Notes under the pieces: model-generated
Seen by the model: the letters and a program-made list of their open reading frames with translations, nothing else
Databases searched by the model: none
What the model was told of the DNA's origin: nothing
Program-made: the position numbers and the translations under genes
In this document: one piece after another, positions 48,501-59,634 of the stretch
Layout of the letters: each line of letters begins with the position of its first letter
Numbering within the stretch: the stretch's first letter is position 1
Assembly (NCBI GenBank): GCA_028023455.1
Contig: JAQFVV010006426.1
Location: forward strand, 1,056,001 to 1,120,000
Direction of reading: 5' to 3'
DNA from: Epiperipatus broadwayi
Lineage: Eukaryota > Onychophora > Udeonychophora > Euonychophora > Peripatidae
Length of the DNA: 64,000 bases

Positions 48501-51150
48501 ATCTGCACACCCACATATAGTCACCCTCAGAATGATTATATTTATATGTATTTATAAAGCAAGTGTTTTTACTTTATATGAAAATGTGATAAAAATTGTA
48601 ATCCTTTGAAATAATTAATTCCATTTTATGTGTCTTTCATATTGAATTAAATATGCACATGGCATAATCAGTTATATAATTTAATACATTTAAGAACTAC
48701 AAGCTATTGTGAATCCTTGTATTTAAGCATCCTGTGCTAGATTGTTAAAATAAGATTAAATGTTATAACTAAATTTCAAATTCTAAAGTGTGACAATATA
48801 AAGCTAATAATTCTGACATCCTTCATTAGAATTGATAGAGGATATTGATTCATAATATAACTTTCAGCTTTTTAATATATTAATATTACGTAATTGGATA
48901 TATTTATGTATACATTGTAATTGATAAAATAATTTTTTTTTCCTTCTAATTAATCAACTGAGAGAGAGAGAAAAAAAAATCAAACATATATTGTCAACAA
49001 ATTTTATTAGACAAAAATCAGAAACATATATGTTATTAACAAATTTAATAATACATGTTAGTATTAATAATAGACAAATTATTAGAAAAATCATATATTA
49101 AAGATGTAATATGAATGTGTGGTTGAGTGGAGATTATTAAGTATATACAGGTGGTAAATACAAATATAATTTCAATTAAAAAAAATTATAATAATCAATA
49201 TTAAAAGCTATATGTTACATACAGTAATTCATTCCCTAAAAGGAAATTAATAATTTGAGAAATACAGTTGCTACAATTTTCGGTTCTTATTATTTGATTA
49301 TAACCTTTTTTCTAAACCAGTCTGTATATTAGTGAATTATATAATGCTAATATATAATTATGTAACCAAATAGGTCATTAAAAGTTTTAATTTTATATAG
49401 ATCAATTTTATATTCATGCTGTATAATCTTTACCTATTAGACTTTAAATCTTTAGAATAAATACTTTTTTGTGGTTTTGAATTAGAGTTATTTGTCCAAA
49501 ACTTTTCATTGATAATTTCATAATTGGCTTAAGAATTAAAGTGCTATTAATTTAACTTAATTATACATGATCTTCATTTACAGTCTTCCCTTAAACATCT
49601 TGTATTTACTTGGAACTATTACTTTTTGCATTTAATCTTTTTATCAGATTCTTCTTCTTTTAATTTGGTAGCGATTGATTTTGTAGTCTACTATAATCCA
49701 TTTTTTCCATAATGGTAGTCCAAAAACAATATGTATTGTCTTTGCCTGAACATCTTTACTTTTTTTTTTACCTTTTTAATCCACTGTTAGAGATTTTTTT
49801 ACTGGTGTCAAACCTAAATTTGTTTTTCCAGACATTCTACTTATTCATAATTAGCCAAAAGTTAAAATAATACAATCAACTCATTTGCTTTTCTTTAAAA
49901 TTACGAATGTATATATAATCAAAATTGATTTTAATATGTTATTGGGTCATTTTTAGTTTTAACATTTTCAAAATAATACTACACATAATTTCATCAACTT
50001 TAAACACTTAACACAAATAGATGAAATAATGATATTGATAATGACAGCCATGATGATACACTAGAGGTGAGTTTTGCAATGATTGTGATCAATTTTTGTT
50101 CACTAACATATCCTCATACAGAACATATTCATCTATTATTCTCTTTATGATATCCACTCTATTTATATTTATGTAAATTGATCTTACATTTCTAATTACA
50201 TTTATGTATCCTTTTTTTAATTTTAATTTAAGCATACTAAAAACTATTATATATATACCTATATATTTTCCTTTATTTTACTGTTCGTTAAACACTAGCC
50301 TTTATATCTATATCTATATTGATTGACAACATTTCAGCCGGAAGATTTTTTTTCTTTATTTTTTAATGTTTTATAAACTGAATTTTATACAATAAATAGG
50401 AATTGCTCAATTTTATTTTGCTATGAGGGCGAAAGTAAGAATAAATTAATTACTTTAAGAGTTATCTTCAAGTAATTCAAAAAATAATACAGATAATATC
50501 TGATGGTCATAGTACAACATTTTGTTGATATAAAAGATTTCTTCTTTAAAATCCAAGATAGTTCTTTTGCAGTTATTGAGTAATATATTGAAATTGTTTG
50601 AATTAATTCTTTTGTTGTTATAGCAAAGTTTCTAATTGATCTATGAAATTAATAGTAAAAGAAAAGCCATTTACAAATGGAAAGAGGAATATATTTTAAG
50701 TAGAATCATTTAGTTAATTGTTAAAACTTCCAATCATTAATGTAATTTGTTATTAGATATTGACTGGTAGGAATAATGTAGTGAACAAATATATATGTTT
50801 TATATAATAGCAATTCATCATTCTATAACTGTATTAAAGAATTAATTAACTATCAGAGATATTAGAATAATATGGCTATTTATGTTTGAATACTCATTGG
50901 TTTAGTTTCTTGCCGTTTTTCCTTTATTCATGAATGAACAAACAGAGGTTTTATTTATTCAGTATATCAGATAAATTAACTATTTACTTTAATGGCTTAG
51001 AAATGTAGGTTTTAAGATTTCAAACCATCATACTGGAATTGTAGATTTTAAATGAGAATTTTATTCATTTTAAGGACTGAAACTGTAGAAAACCAAATAT
51101 AGCATAATAAGTATGATAAATATTTGATCAGTAGTTATGATTTTTTATAT
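45521..51150. other. 5.6 kb without a recognised feature
   Basis: I found no exon, RNA gene or nameable element. There is a poly-T at 45709-45722, a pyrimidine-biased zone at 45540-46200, an AT microsatellite at 46008-46021 and a GA run at 48960-48970. A G+C-richer patch at 46555-46690 and one at 47830-48050 are probably pieces of unidentified repeats. Missing SMG6 exons could be hidden here, since short exons are hard to see by eye. Confidence 0.35.
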
Positions 51151-51162
51151 TCAATCTCTTGT

Positions 51163-51262
51163 ATAACGGTCGGGATGAACAGTTGCGTCTTCTGAATCTG
51201 CTGTACAGGGTGCCACCAGGCTATTCGAACCTGGAAAATTTATATAGTAGGCAGATACGTAA
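51163..51262 (+). mobile_element. MITE copy (a), 3' end rearranged
   Basis: It begins with the terminal inverted repeat (AACGGTCGGGATGAACAG), followed by the family core (TACAGGGTGCCACCAGGC, TTCGAACCTGGAAAATTT, GGCAGATACG). The right terminal repeat breaks off at about 51261, and CCGACCGTC reappears only at about 51298. Compare the complete copy at 53010-53136. Confidence 0.7.
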
Positions 51263-52466
51263 GTTAAAGATCCGCATTTTTACATATCTATTTTATTCCG
51301 ACCGTCACCCCATGCCACTAGCTCAGGGAACAACAGAGATAATTTATAATATATAATTTTACTTAAAATATATTTTCAATATTAAAAAATAAAAGCCATT
51401 GCCAATAATAACACACAAAAAAGATTTATTAACGCACATATATAAATATTTAAAATTGAGAAATAAAATTTATCTTTACTATTCATTTTAAATTGGTTAT
51501 TATTTTTTTTTTAAATTTAACTTATTATTTAAGAAAGTCCGCATAGATGGACATTTTATAAAAGTTTGTTTTATAATGTTGAGTATAGATAGGCTACATA
51601 GATTACTCAGTTAAAAACTTTTCAAAACAAACATTCAATCTCAGACTAAAAGTTCGTAACCACATCAACGTTTGCTTCCTGCTATATGAATGCAACCATG
51701 AAGGTGCTAGCATAAAACCATGCAGTCAGGAATGTGCGTCTGCTGCGTGATATTATTTGAAGAACATGATCTTTGTCCAGAACAGGAATGTGCGTCTGTC
51801 TGGCGAAGGAATCATGTATATAAAATAATTTAAAGAAGTGCTACATATGGGGGAGAGCGGGCTTACTGCTGACTTATTGTCACTATTCATAGAGCTAGAA
51901 GGATCGATGGTGCAGGAAATACGTCTGCGTCCATAGTAATGCAATGATTACATCTTTGGGTTATGCATTCAACTGGGCTTTGCCCTGTATGCTAAACACA
52001 CTTCACATTACATTGATATAAACACCCATATATTCCTCCACCAGCATTGACCTAACTACGAGACAAATAGCCTGAAATTAAAACCCATTCAAAATAAACA
52101 TAAATGATTAAAATATAAAGTTATTGATGGAATTGCAGAGGGAAATTTACATTAAACCCAATGGCATTTATCATAAGATGTCGCATTGACATCAATAACT
52201 TAAAAGATATACGAATAAATACATTTGGACACTCAGCATGCTGTCATATTTACCAATATCTATATATTTTAATCAAAATAATAATAATAACTAAATGTTA
52301 ACGACTCTATGCAGCTATATACACCCAACTTAAATTTATTACATTTAAATAATTTAGTCAATAAATATTAATAAAAAAAAATGGAAATGATTAAATTAGC
52401 ATAATCATTAATAATTGATTTTGAAATCTTAAAAGTCAGATTAAAGTTCATTTTAAAAAAATTAGG
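51263..52466. other. Intronic, G+C-richer unrecognised patch at 51650-52030
   Basis: Between the first two MITE copies. The patch contains two copies of CAGGAATGTGCGTCTG (about 51728-51743 and 51783-51798) 55 bp apart, and ACGTCTGCGTCC at 51920-51931. It looks like a fragment of an unidentified element. Short frames on either strand show no domain. Confidence 0.4.
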
Positions 52467-52579
52467 TTTAGTTGCATCTTCCGTATCTGCTGTATAGGGT
52501 GCCACTAGGCTATTCGAACTTGGAAAATTTATATAGTATGCAAATACGAAAGACACAACTGTTCATCCCGACCGTTATA
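52467..52579 (+). mobile_element. MITE copy (b), 5' end missing
   Basis: It carries the core and the complete right terminal repeat ending CAACTGTTCATCCCGACCGT. The left end is cut to GTTGCATCTTCCGTATCTG. It is followed by TATAATTGGCCCCAAC, the same 13 bases that form the loop of the palindrome at 53137-53149. Confidence 0.7.
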
Positions 52580-53009
52580 ATTGGCCCCAACATTATTATT
52601 GTATTAAATTACCTATATATATGTTCATAAAACAATGTATTTTATTGTTACTATAATAATTTATTTATTTTTATTCATACTAATAAAGTATATTTAATTT
52701 TGGGATTTTTATTTAGTCCTCACCCAGTGTGCCATAAGTTAAAAAAGTTTGGTAGACACTGACTTAATTAATCAGAAATCTACATTAATAATTTAAGTAT
52801 TCAAATATGCTTATATTTTATCTCAAGTCAACAAGTGATTAAAAATAACAGAGAAACTGAAGTTCATTAGTGCAATATTCATTTCATGACAAATTATGAA
52901 AAACTGGTAGAAGAATCTAAAAATTTAGGTTACGCTATCATTTTAATAATCATAGCAGAAGACTTATGAAAAATAATCTAAAGATCTTTGAAGTATAGTT
53001 GTATCAAGT

Positions 53010-53136
53010 ATAATGGTCGGGATGAACAGTTGTGTTTTCCGTATCTGTCATACAGGGTGCCACCAAGCTATTCGAACCTGGAAAATTTATATAGTAGGCA
53101 GATACGGAAGACGCAACTGTTCATCCCGACCATTAT
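53010..53136 (+). mobile_element. MITE copy (c), complete
   Basis: 127 bp element with terminal inverted repeats of about 38 bp (ATAATGGTCGGGATGAACAG at the left, complement at the right; two mismatches over the arms). The ends could be read as flanked by TA, as in Tc1/mariner-type MITEs. The core contains CCAGGTTCGAATAG on the minus strand, which resembles a pol III B box. No coding capacity. Confidence 0.75.
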
Positions 53137-53149
53137 AATTGGCCCCAAC

Positions 53150-53277
53150 ATAATGGTCAGGATGAACAGTTGCGTCTTCCGTATCTGTCTACTATATAAA
53201 TTTTCCAGGTTCGAATAGCCTGGTGGCACCCTGTACGACAGATACGGAAGACACAACTGTTCATCCCGACCATTATA
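53150..53277 (-). mobile_element. MITE copy (d), inverted partner of (c)
   Basis: Reverse-oriented copy sharing the whole 127 bp with copy (c), separated by 13 bp. It forms the innermost part of the palindrome. One substitution in the terminal repeat (GGTCAGG for GGTCGGG) distinguishes it. Confidence 0.75.
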
Positions 53278-53524
53278 CTTGATACAACTATACTTCAAAT
53301 ATCTTTAGAGTATTTTTCATAAGTCTTCTGCTATGATTATTAAAATGATAGCGTAACCTAAATTTTTAGATTCTTCTACCAGTTTTTCATATTTTGTCAT
53401 GAAATGAATATTGCACTAATGAACTCCAGTTTCTCCATTATTTTTAATCACTTGTTGACTTGAGATAAAATATAAGCATATTTGAATACTTAAATTATTA
53501 ATGTAGATTTCTGATTAATTAAGT

Positions 53525-56011
53525 CAGTGTCTACCAAACTTTTTTATCTTATGGCACACTGAGTAAGGACTAAATAAAAATCCCCAAATTAAATACACTT
53601 TATTAGTATGAATAAAAATAAATAAATTTTTATTATGGTAACAATAAAATACATTGTTTTATGAACATATATATAGGTAATTTAATACAATTTGCCAAAA
53701 CATGGCTCTAAAATAGATAAACATATAACTCCTTATTTACCATCTATAACCATTGCCATTTTTTTTATTTCACTTCTACAAGTGCTGAGAAATCTAATTC
53801 ACAAAGATATGATGATTCAAAGAGCAGCAGATGTTTAACGGCTATAGTAGCTAATCGAAGATATTGGCTCCAAAGCCAAATCCAAAATTCTTACAATTCT
53901 AGCACAGAAAATGAGACTTTGTGCATAGGATCATTTTTCATGTCTTAAATTTTCTGCTTCTGTTAACATTAATGGCAGGTGTGTACTGTCTTGTGAAAGA
54001 ATTGACGACCACTGGTACATTTGATAATCAGGTGATGGAAAATACTTAAAAAATGATACAGAGAGATTTTCTACTGTCTTCTACAATGCTGACAAAATTT
54101 TAAATTTGTTTGGAAAAGTCTCTTTGCCTTGTAAGCAATCAAGTTGTGAGTTTTTAACTTTCCTGGTCCACAGTTCTAACTTCTCGATGAAAGTCTTTAA
54201 TTTGCCTGTAATTGTAATGGTATTTTCATTTGTTCTTGCAAAGTCAAATTTAAACGTTCAACTTCTCAAAAAGATTGTTGAGAAATGTTACTTGCAGCCA
54301 CTAATTATCATCATTAAGAAATTCATATCCAGAATTTTTAGCATAAAGAAACATTTCAATTTGCAAAGAGATAAATCATGTAAGCACTTTTTCTTTTGAG
54401 AGCCTTTGCACTTTTGTATGAAGCAATAAACACTTAAAATCAGGATCCATAGTATCACATAGAGATGCAAAAAGTCTGCAACATAGAGAATGTGATTTTA
54501 CATAATTCACCACTTTAACAACATGGTCCATCATCTTCAGGAGACCATCAGGTAGAGATTTTGATACCAAAACTTCGCAGTGAATCATGCAATGTACAAT
54601 TTTAACTTGTGAATTTTTTTTTGTAATACATGGGCCACAAAGTCTTTTTTTTGACCCTGCATGGATGGAGCACCATCAGTTTAAATGCTAATTCAAATTT
54701 GTCACTGCATCCCTCTCAATGCAATATTTTGGTTTACTAGGTTAATGATATCTTCTGTAGTTTTTTTCCTTCAATTCATAGCAAAAGAAAAACTGACTTA
54801 TGATTTTACCACCATGATGATTAGCAGAAATGAAATCAGTTGAGCTTTGTTGCTATGTCTGTACTTTCATTGATTTGTAAGGCCCACAAGTTTTCGAGTT
54901 AATTTTTTGCTTCAGTGAAATGTTTGCGGAGTTGATATCAGTGTCTATTCGAAATGTCTTGAATTTTACAAGAAATTGTTGGGCTGATCAAGGAATGGTC
55001 TTTAATTTGTTTGACAACTTCATCACTAATCATTATGCCAATGGCAATCTCCAAGGCTGGTAAAATAATGTTTTTGTCATCAGAATGTTTTTTGTTCTTT
55101 TCCAAAAGCTGGACAATCATATAACTAGTGATTTAAGCTTTTTTTGGGAATCGAGTGAAATTTCTTGTCTTTTTGATAGAATTTTAAAATTATTTTTTAA
55201 TTTTTGGTTTGTCTTTATGTTGTGGATGATTATAGGAAACCATCGTTTCATTTGAGAATGTTGTTAAACAAATCATACAAAAAGGAACCGAGTTATCTTT
55301 TTCCAATAATATAAAACCATATTGGATGTAATTTTCATTATGTTTTCATTTTGATGAGATGGATTTTTTATTCTGGTGTTCATCTTGTTTGCCATGATTC
55401 TCTTTCTCATTTTTCTAAGATCTCTATAAAAATTTATTCACATTTAAAATATTTCTTCTTCATTAAAAATCAATTAAAATTAACATAAAATAATTTATGT
55501 AAATTATAAATAAATCATAAACTAAAAACTATTAGGACTACTAATACAGACAATCCCAGTTTAACTTTATTAATGCAGGAATGTAATATATTGTAGAAAA
55601 CTGCTGTTCGTCATGTAATGTAATTAATTTATATTTATGGTATTTTACACTATATTTACAATTACAACTATTTTATATTAACAAATTCCTAACTAATCAC
55701 TATCACTAATATTTATGTAACAAATTGTTCAATTTATTTTAACCACAATATGTGTTTTACCGAAATGATTACTGCCCTACTCTGGCTGCTGCTATTATAT
55801 GTACTCAACATGGTATTGTTCCAGAACGCACTTGAACTTTGCGAATGTTCTCAGATCATTGTTTCCCGAACTACCACAGGGTGATTCACAGTGGAATAGT
55901 CTGTGGTGTCTTCGCATGTTATTTACCTATATTTTTAAATATTTCACAGCACACCTGGAATCTCGCATGGCACATTACTGTGCCATGGCACACAGTTTGG
56001 CAGATGCACTG
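53525..56011 (-). mobile_element. hAT transposon relic (ZBED5/SCAND3-like), 2.5 kb
   Basis: The left end, CAGTGTCTACCAAACTTTTT (53525 onward), and, on the opposite strand, the right end, CAGTGCATCTGCCAAACTGT (56011 inward), are imperfect terminal inverted repeats of the CAGTG...CCAAACT kind seen in hAT elements. A TGGCACACTG segment lies about 30 bp inside the left end and GTGCCATGGCACAG inside the right end. The flanking octamers (53517-53524 and 56012-56019) do not match, so the target duplication is lost or an end has been rearranged. The left end was duplicated into the palindrome (52722-52760). Transposase remains are on the minus strand. Confidence 0.7.
54000..55420 (-). pseudogene. hAT transposase pseudogene (ZBED5/SCAND3-like)
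   Basis: Minus-strand fragments in domain order. Near 55200-55380 a degenerate BED-type zinc finger (SVPFCMIC...HPQHKDKP type residues). At 54938-55120 IVQLLEKNKKHSDDKNIILPAL, typical of the segment before the catalytic core. At 54376-54588 the open frame IHCEVLVSKSLPDG, then VVNYVKSHSLCCRLF, LCDTMD and LLLHTKVQRLSKEKVL, close to the very conserved HTEVRWLSRGKVL motif (KVQRLS-KEK here). C-terminal pieces follow to about 54000. Frameshifts and stops show that it is dead, though parts are well preserved. Confidence 0.75.
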
Positions 56012-56375
56012 TATCTGAATAACTACGATTTATTGGTAGAATCTATTTTGGATAGTATCTAATTTCTCATGATGATCAAATTTTTATTGGAGAATGTAGT
56101 AGTAATAATAAATCAATTAAAACTAAAATCATTTAATTTTTCTGTATTCTTTCCTTTTCTTTTTTTTCTCATTGTCTTTTCTCTTTTTCTCTTGGCTTCC
56201 TTCTCGTAATTTTGCTCTTTCCCTCTTTTTTTCCCCAGGTGTTTTGATTTAAAAATTTGAACACTTTTATATTATTTGATTCTTTTTAAATATTAAATAA
56301 TGTCTTATTTTTTTATGCTATAATATTTCGAAAGGTCAGCAGGTTTCATCAACATCTTGTTTTAATAATTTTAGT
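56012..56375. other. Non-coding spacer between hAT relic and LTR element
   Basis: A T/C-rich tract at 56140-56240; nothing else recognised. Confidence 0.4.
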
Positions 56376-56379
56376 AGAT

Positions 56380-57992
56380 TGTGCCAAGGCCAATTTGGCA
56401 CATGTATATAAAATAATTTTGTCTAAAAAAATTATTAAAATAAAAAAAATCTTCCGTAAAAGAGTTGAAATAAAAGTTGAAAAATAATTGATTAAAAGTG
56501 GGAAGGGTTTTTTATTAAAGTTAAACTAAAGGTTTTATAAAAAGGAAGTAAAGAGTTTATTATTATTAGTTGAAATACAATTTAAAAGGTATAAAGAAAA
56601 TATATAAATCTCTTCATTTAAATTAAAGAAGAAAAATAATCTTAAAACTATTTTTGATTTTAGAATAGTAAAATATATATGTGCCTGCGAATGTAAATAA
56701 ATGTAAGCTGTTAATAAGAGATATAATAAATGCGTGTTAAAATCGTATTGAAAAACACAGGAAAATAAATATTGAAATGAAATATATTTAAAAACACAGC
56801 GATGGGCTACTAAAGATATAAAAACAACACGTTTTGAAATAGCTACTACTAATTAAACAATCTTCAAAAACACGTTGTCAAAGGATTAGTTATCAATGAA
56901 ATTTCGACAACACTCATTTACCGGAGGATATTAAAACAAAAAACACTTTGCAGATATAAGTAGCTAGATTTTTATCGGAGTTCAGTTTTATTCAGTCTAG
57001 TTTCCAGTGACAGTCTTGTTTCCGTTGAGATAACAGTGCAGTTTCTATTATGTATCCCAAAATAAAAATGCATTGTTGAGCAGCTTTCGGAAATATACGC
57101 TCGTGCTTCAGCCTTTTAGTCCAACAAGATCATCAAAACCTGCTTGTGAAATAATGTCTGCATAACAACTCAGAAATCCTCCGTCAAACGTTCAACTGTC
57201 TTCAAGAATAAAACCAATGGATTCGCATAAAATCTCTTCAAGTAACGTCAAAATCTAACCGGTTAGATATACTCCATCAGAAGCAGCAGAAGCAGCCGAC
57301 AACAAGCAATATCCACGTTCCAAAAATCCTAGGTAAACATTTATTTATTATCATTTATACATAGTAGCCACCGCTGTAATTCGTAAAAATTCAAGATTCC
57401 AATTATATAAACTCTATAAGCATGCATAAAACGAACTATTGATGTGTGTGTTTGTGAATGTTAGATAATTTAAATGTCAAAGATTATTTTCGCTCTTTCA
57501 TAAAATATATCATATTATGTTAACTTAAAATATGTGTGTTATTTATAGATTTATAAAAATGTTTATCATTAGTAAATGTTAGTTAATAAATTGTCTTTAA
57601 AATTAAACTTTATTCGTCGGTCAATTCTTTTTATCAATTCTTTTTCTATATTTTATTACTGATTAAAATTAGACTGGGCTAGTTTATGGGATGGTTTCGA
57701 GCGCTGGATTATGAGCCTACTACCCGAATACGTTAGTCCTTGGACTAGCTGGCGCCCCGGGGTTTACTCCGAAACAAATAAAGTATTTGGATAGTAGGGG
57801 TTTGAATCTAGCAGCCGAGGTGGGCCATTGTTGATAGTTAAAGCTATCAATAAGATCTCCCATTTTGCTCGAACGTGCTGGCTCATTCACGTAACATTTA
57901 TAAGATTATAAATGTATTATGAAGGAGTTTGAAACCGGTCAAAACTTATATATACGTATAAGTAAGTGGTTTCGGCGGTTCGACCCGGTACA
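56380..57992 (+). repeat. 5' LTR, 1613 bp
   Basis: The first 30 bp hold an inverted pair (GTGCCAAGGCCAATTTGGCAC). The U3/R border is set by a TATA box and initiator (56955-56984). The 3' third (57670-57990) is much richer in G+C than the rest and includes GCGCCCCGGGG, a TTGATAG/CTATCAA stem (57831-57852) and an ACTTATA/TATAAGT stem near the end. These are shared by the 3' LTR and may be structured RNA in R/U5. Confidence 0.85.
56955..56986 (+). promoter_or_regulatory. LTR core promoter: TATA box plus initiator
   Basis: TATAAG at 56955-56960 is followed by TCAGTT with its A at 56984, 29 bp downstream: ideal TATA-to-start spacing. TCAGT(T/C) is the arthropod initiator consensus. The 3' LTR keeps both parts (TATAAA from 62042, initiator A at 62071) at the same spacing. 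Confidence 0.6.
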
Positions 57993-58428
57993 TAAATGGC
58001 TTTCCCAACGTGGTGCTGGACCTAAGAAACAATAGTAAATAAATGCTTTGTTTCTTGTTTAAAAAATTTTTCTATACAAAAGCTAAATTATGTATGTTAA
58101 AGCGTTTTAATTTAAAAAAAAAAAAAAGAATTGACCGAAAACCTTGTTTTCTTTAAATGAAAAGAGATTTGTGCTATTTACGTTATCTAAAATAAATCAT
58201 TATGTTAAATCAGAGACAGTTGGATGTTTGGGTGGAGTTAAGCATTAAGATTGGGTAGAGATAAATGGACAAAGGAGGGGTGGAGTCAGCGTGTATTTCC
58301 AGTTTAGTAAGAAGTAAATAAAATAATAATTAGTAAACTTATTAAAGTGAATAAAATACGGTATTAAAAAATAATGATAAAAAGTGTTTAAAATTATATA
58401 TTATAAAAAAAAATAAAATAAAGCCAAA
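57993..58428 (+). other. Element leader with primer-site-like sequence
   Basis: Four bases after the LTR, TGGCTTTCCCAACGTGGTGC (57997-58016) starts with TGG and shares CCCAACGTGG with the lysine-tRNA-type primer site, with an altered start. The remaining leader is A+T-rich, with a poly-A at 58115-58126, and leads to the start codon at 58429. Confidence 0.45.
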
Positions 58429-59175
58429 ATGGAGACTCAAGGTAAAAATATAGAAAATAGCCCCAACAAGGAAAAAAGAGAAATCATAGCTTTACTAACC
58501 AGCATGTTTGAAAAACAAAAAGAAACAGCCGACGAATATAAAAAAATAGCCGAAGAGCTTAAAAACCAAAATAATGAAATAAAGAGTAAATTGGAAGGGC
58601 AAGCTGAAACGCTTGAAAAGTTAAAGGACCAGATCGAAATGGGCCAGAATAAGATAAAAGAAGAAATGAAGGAAATAAGATGTGAAATTACAGGAAAGGT
58701 AGAGAAGAACCAAGAAATTATAAAGGTAGATTTAGTTAAAGAAAGTCAGGAAGTTGAAAAGGAAGTTGAAGTGATAAAAGACATAGAAATTAAATTAGAA
58801 TCAAATAGCGTTGCGACATATAAAGCAGAAACAAATGTAGACCAAGAAATAGAAGAGAGATATAAGTTCAAGGTAGAAGATAGCATAAAAGAGTTTTTAC
58901 AAAGAATTAAAAATAAAAGGTTTAAAGTAAACGTTCGTATTCGTAGATTTAAAAACAGATTTAAAAAAAGAAAGCATAGAAAAAGCTATTCCCAGATTGA
59001 AGTAATTCGGAGTTTGTCTAAATATCAAGGTTTTCGGATTTACAAAGTTGAAAATAGAACGGAAAGAGAAAGAGATAAAGTAATAAATTATAAAAGCGGG
59101 ATAGATATGAGAGGAAAGGTAGTTTATATTATAGAGTTAGTATGTAGAAAGAAAGAACCGCCTGACAAAAATTAA
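58429..59175 (+). CDS. Coiled-coil protein of a non-autonomous LTR element
   Basis: Intact frame of 248 codons, preceded by A-rich sequence (GCCAAAATGG gives a good start context). Residues about 15-150 are extremely rich in E, K, I, L and Q with heptad-like spacing, so a long coiled coil is likely. Residues about 165-195 are strongly basic (IRRFKNRFKKRKHRKS), a candidate nucleic-acid-binding stretch. The last 60 residues (YSQIEVIRSLSKYQGFRIYKV and so on) could fold as a small domain. Position right after the leader is that of gag, but I see no Gag capsid motif, zinc knuckle, protease or RT. It could be a reduced Gag that packages the RNA, or a captured protein. Function is unknown. Confidence 0.65.
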   Translation: METQGKNIENSPNKEKREIIALLTSMFEKQKETADEYKKIAEELKNQNNEIKSKLEGQAETLEKLKDQIEMGQNKIKEEMKEIRCEITGKVEKNQEIIKVDLVKESQEVEKEVEVIKDIEIKLESNSVATYKAETNVDQEIEERYKFKVEDSIKEFLQRIKNKRFKVNVRIRRFKNRFKKRKHRKSYSQIEVIRSLSKYQGFRIYKVENRTERERDKVINYKSGIDMRGKVVYIIELVCRKKEPPDKN

Positions 59176-59378
59176 AAATATGTAATCTGACGGATTCGCC
59201 GGCTTGACCTAGTTATTAACGACCATGGACTCGGAATAATGGAAAATGTTTAACAAAGTTTAATGAAATAAATGAAAAAACGAGTATCAAGTTAGTTTGA
59301 ATAATTAAAAATGATTAAAGTTAGTCTTAGTAAAATAAAATAACAATCTTAGAGTTTTTAAAATGTCAAAGCAACGAT

Positions 59379-59634
59379 AAAATGATTTATGTCAAAACCC
59401 TCGATTATGTCTTATCGATTATATTGATATCCCAGCTCATAAGTCTAGAACATAGTGGAGCGTGAAGCAAACAAAATAAATGTGTAAAATCAAATTAGAC
59501 AAGCAAAATGATTATGTCAAAAACCCTCGATTATGTCATCAATTATATTGATATCCCAGCTCATAAGTCTAGAACATAGCGGAGCGTGACGCCAACGAAA
59601 TAAATGTATAAAATCAAAATAGACAAGCAAAATG
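59379..59634 (+). repeat. Tandem duplication, two units of ~126 bp
   Basis: 59379-59504 and 59505-59628 are direct repeats, both with CCCTCGATTATGTC, ATATTGATATCCCAGCTCAT, AAGTCTAGAACATAG and GACAAGCAAAATG, and a third start of the unit is visible at 59629. They differ by a few substitutions and a 4-6 bp indel. No frame runs through them. Confidence 0.85.

Larger units (their letters stand above)
52598..53691. repeat. 1.09 kb near-perfect palindrome
   Basis: Arm 52598-53136 (539 bp) is the reverse complement of 53150-53691 (542 bp) around a 13 nt loop. The match holds from the MITE at the centre through about 225 bp of unique-looking sequence, a hAT terminal segment, and out to ATTGTATTAAATTA against TAATTTAATACAAT at the edges. 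Arms differ by scattered substitutions and small indels (for example the region of 52980 against 53305), arguing against a simple sequencing or assembly fold-back. The outer right arm runs into the hAT relic at 53525-56011. Confidence 0.9.

Noticed and set aside
52988-53298. Two near-identical 76-codon ORFs on opposite strands
   Set aside because: They are the two arms of the palindrome read in opposite directions, starting in MITE flank; no sign of coding selection.
52598-53691. Palindrome as an assembly or chimeric-read artefact
   Set aside because: Arms differ by scattered substitutions and indels and contain ordered elements, which an artefactual fold-back would copy exactly; still worth confirming with long reads.
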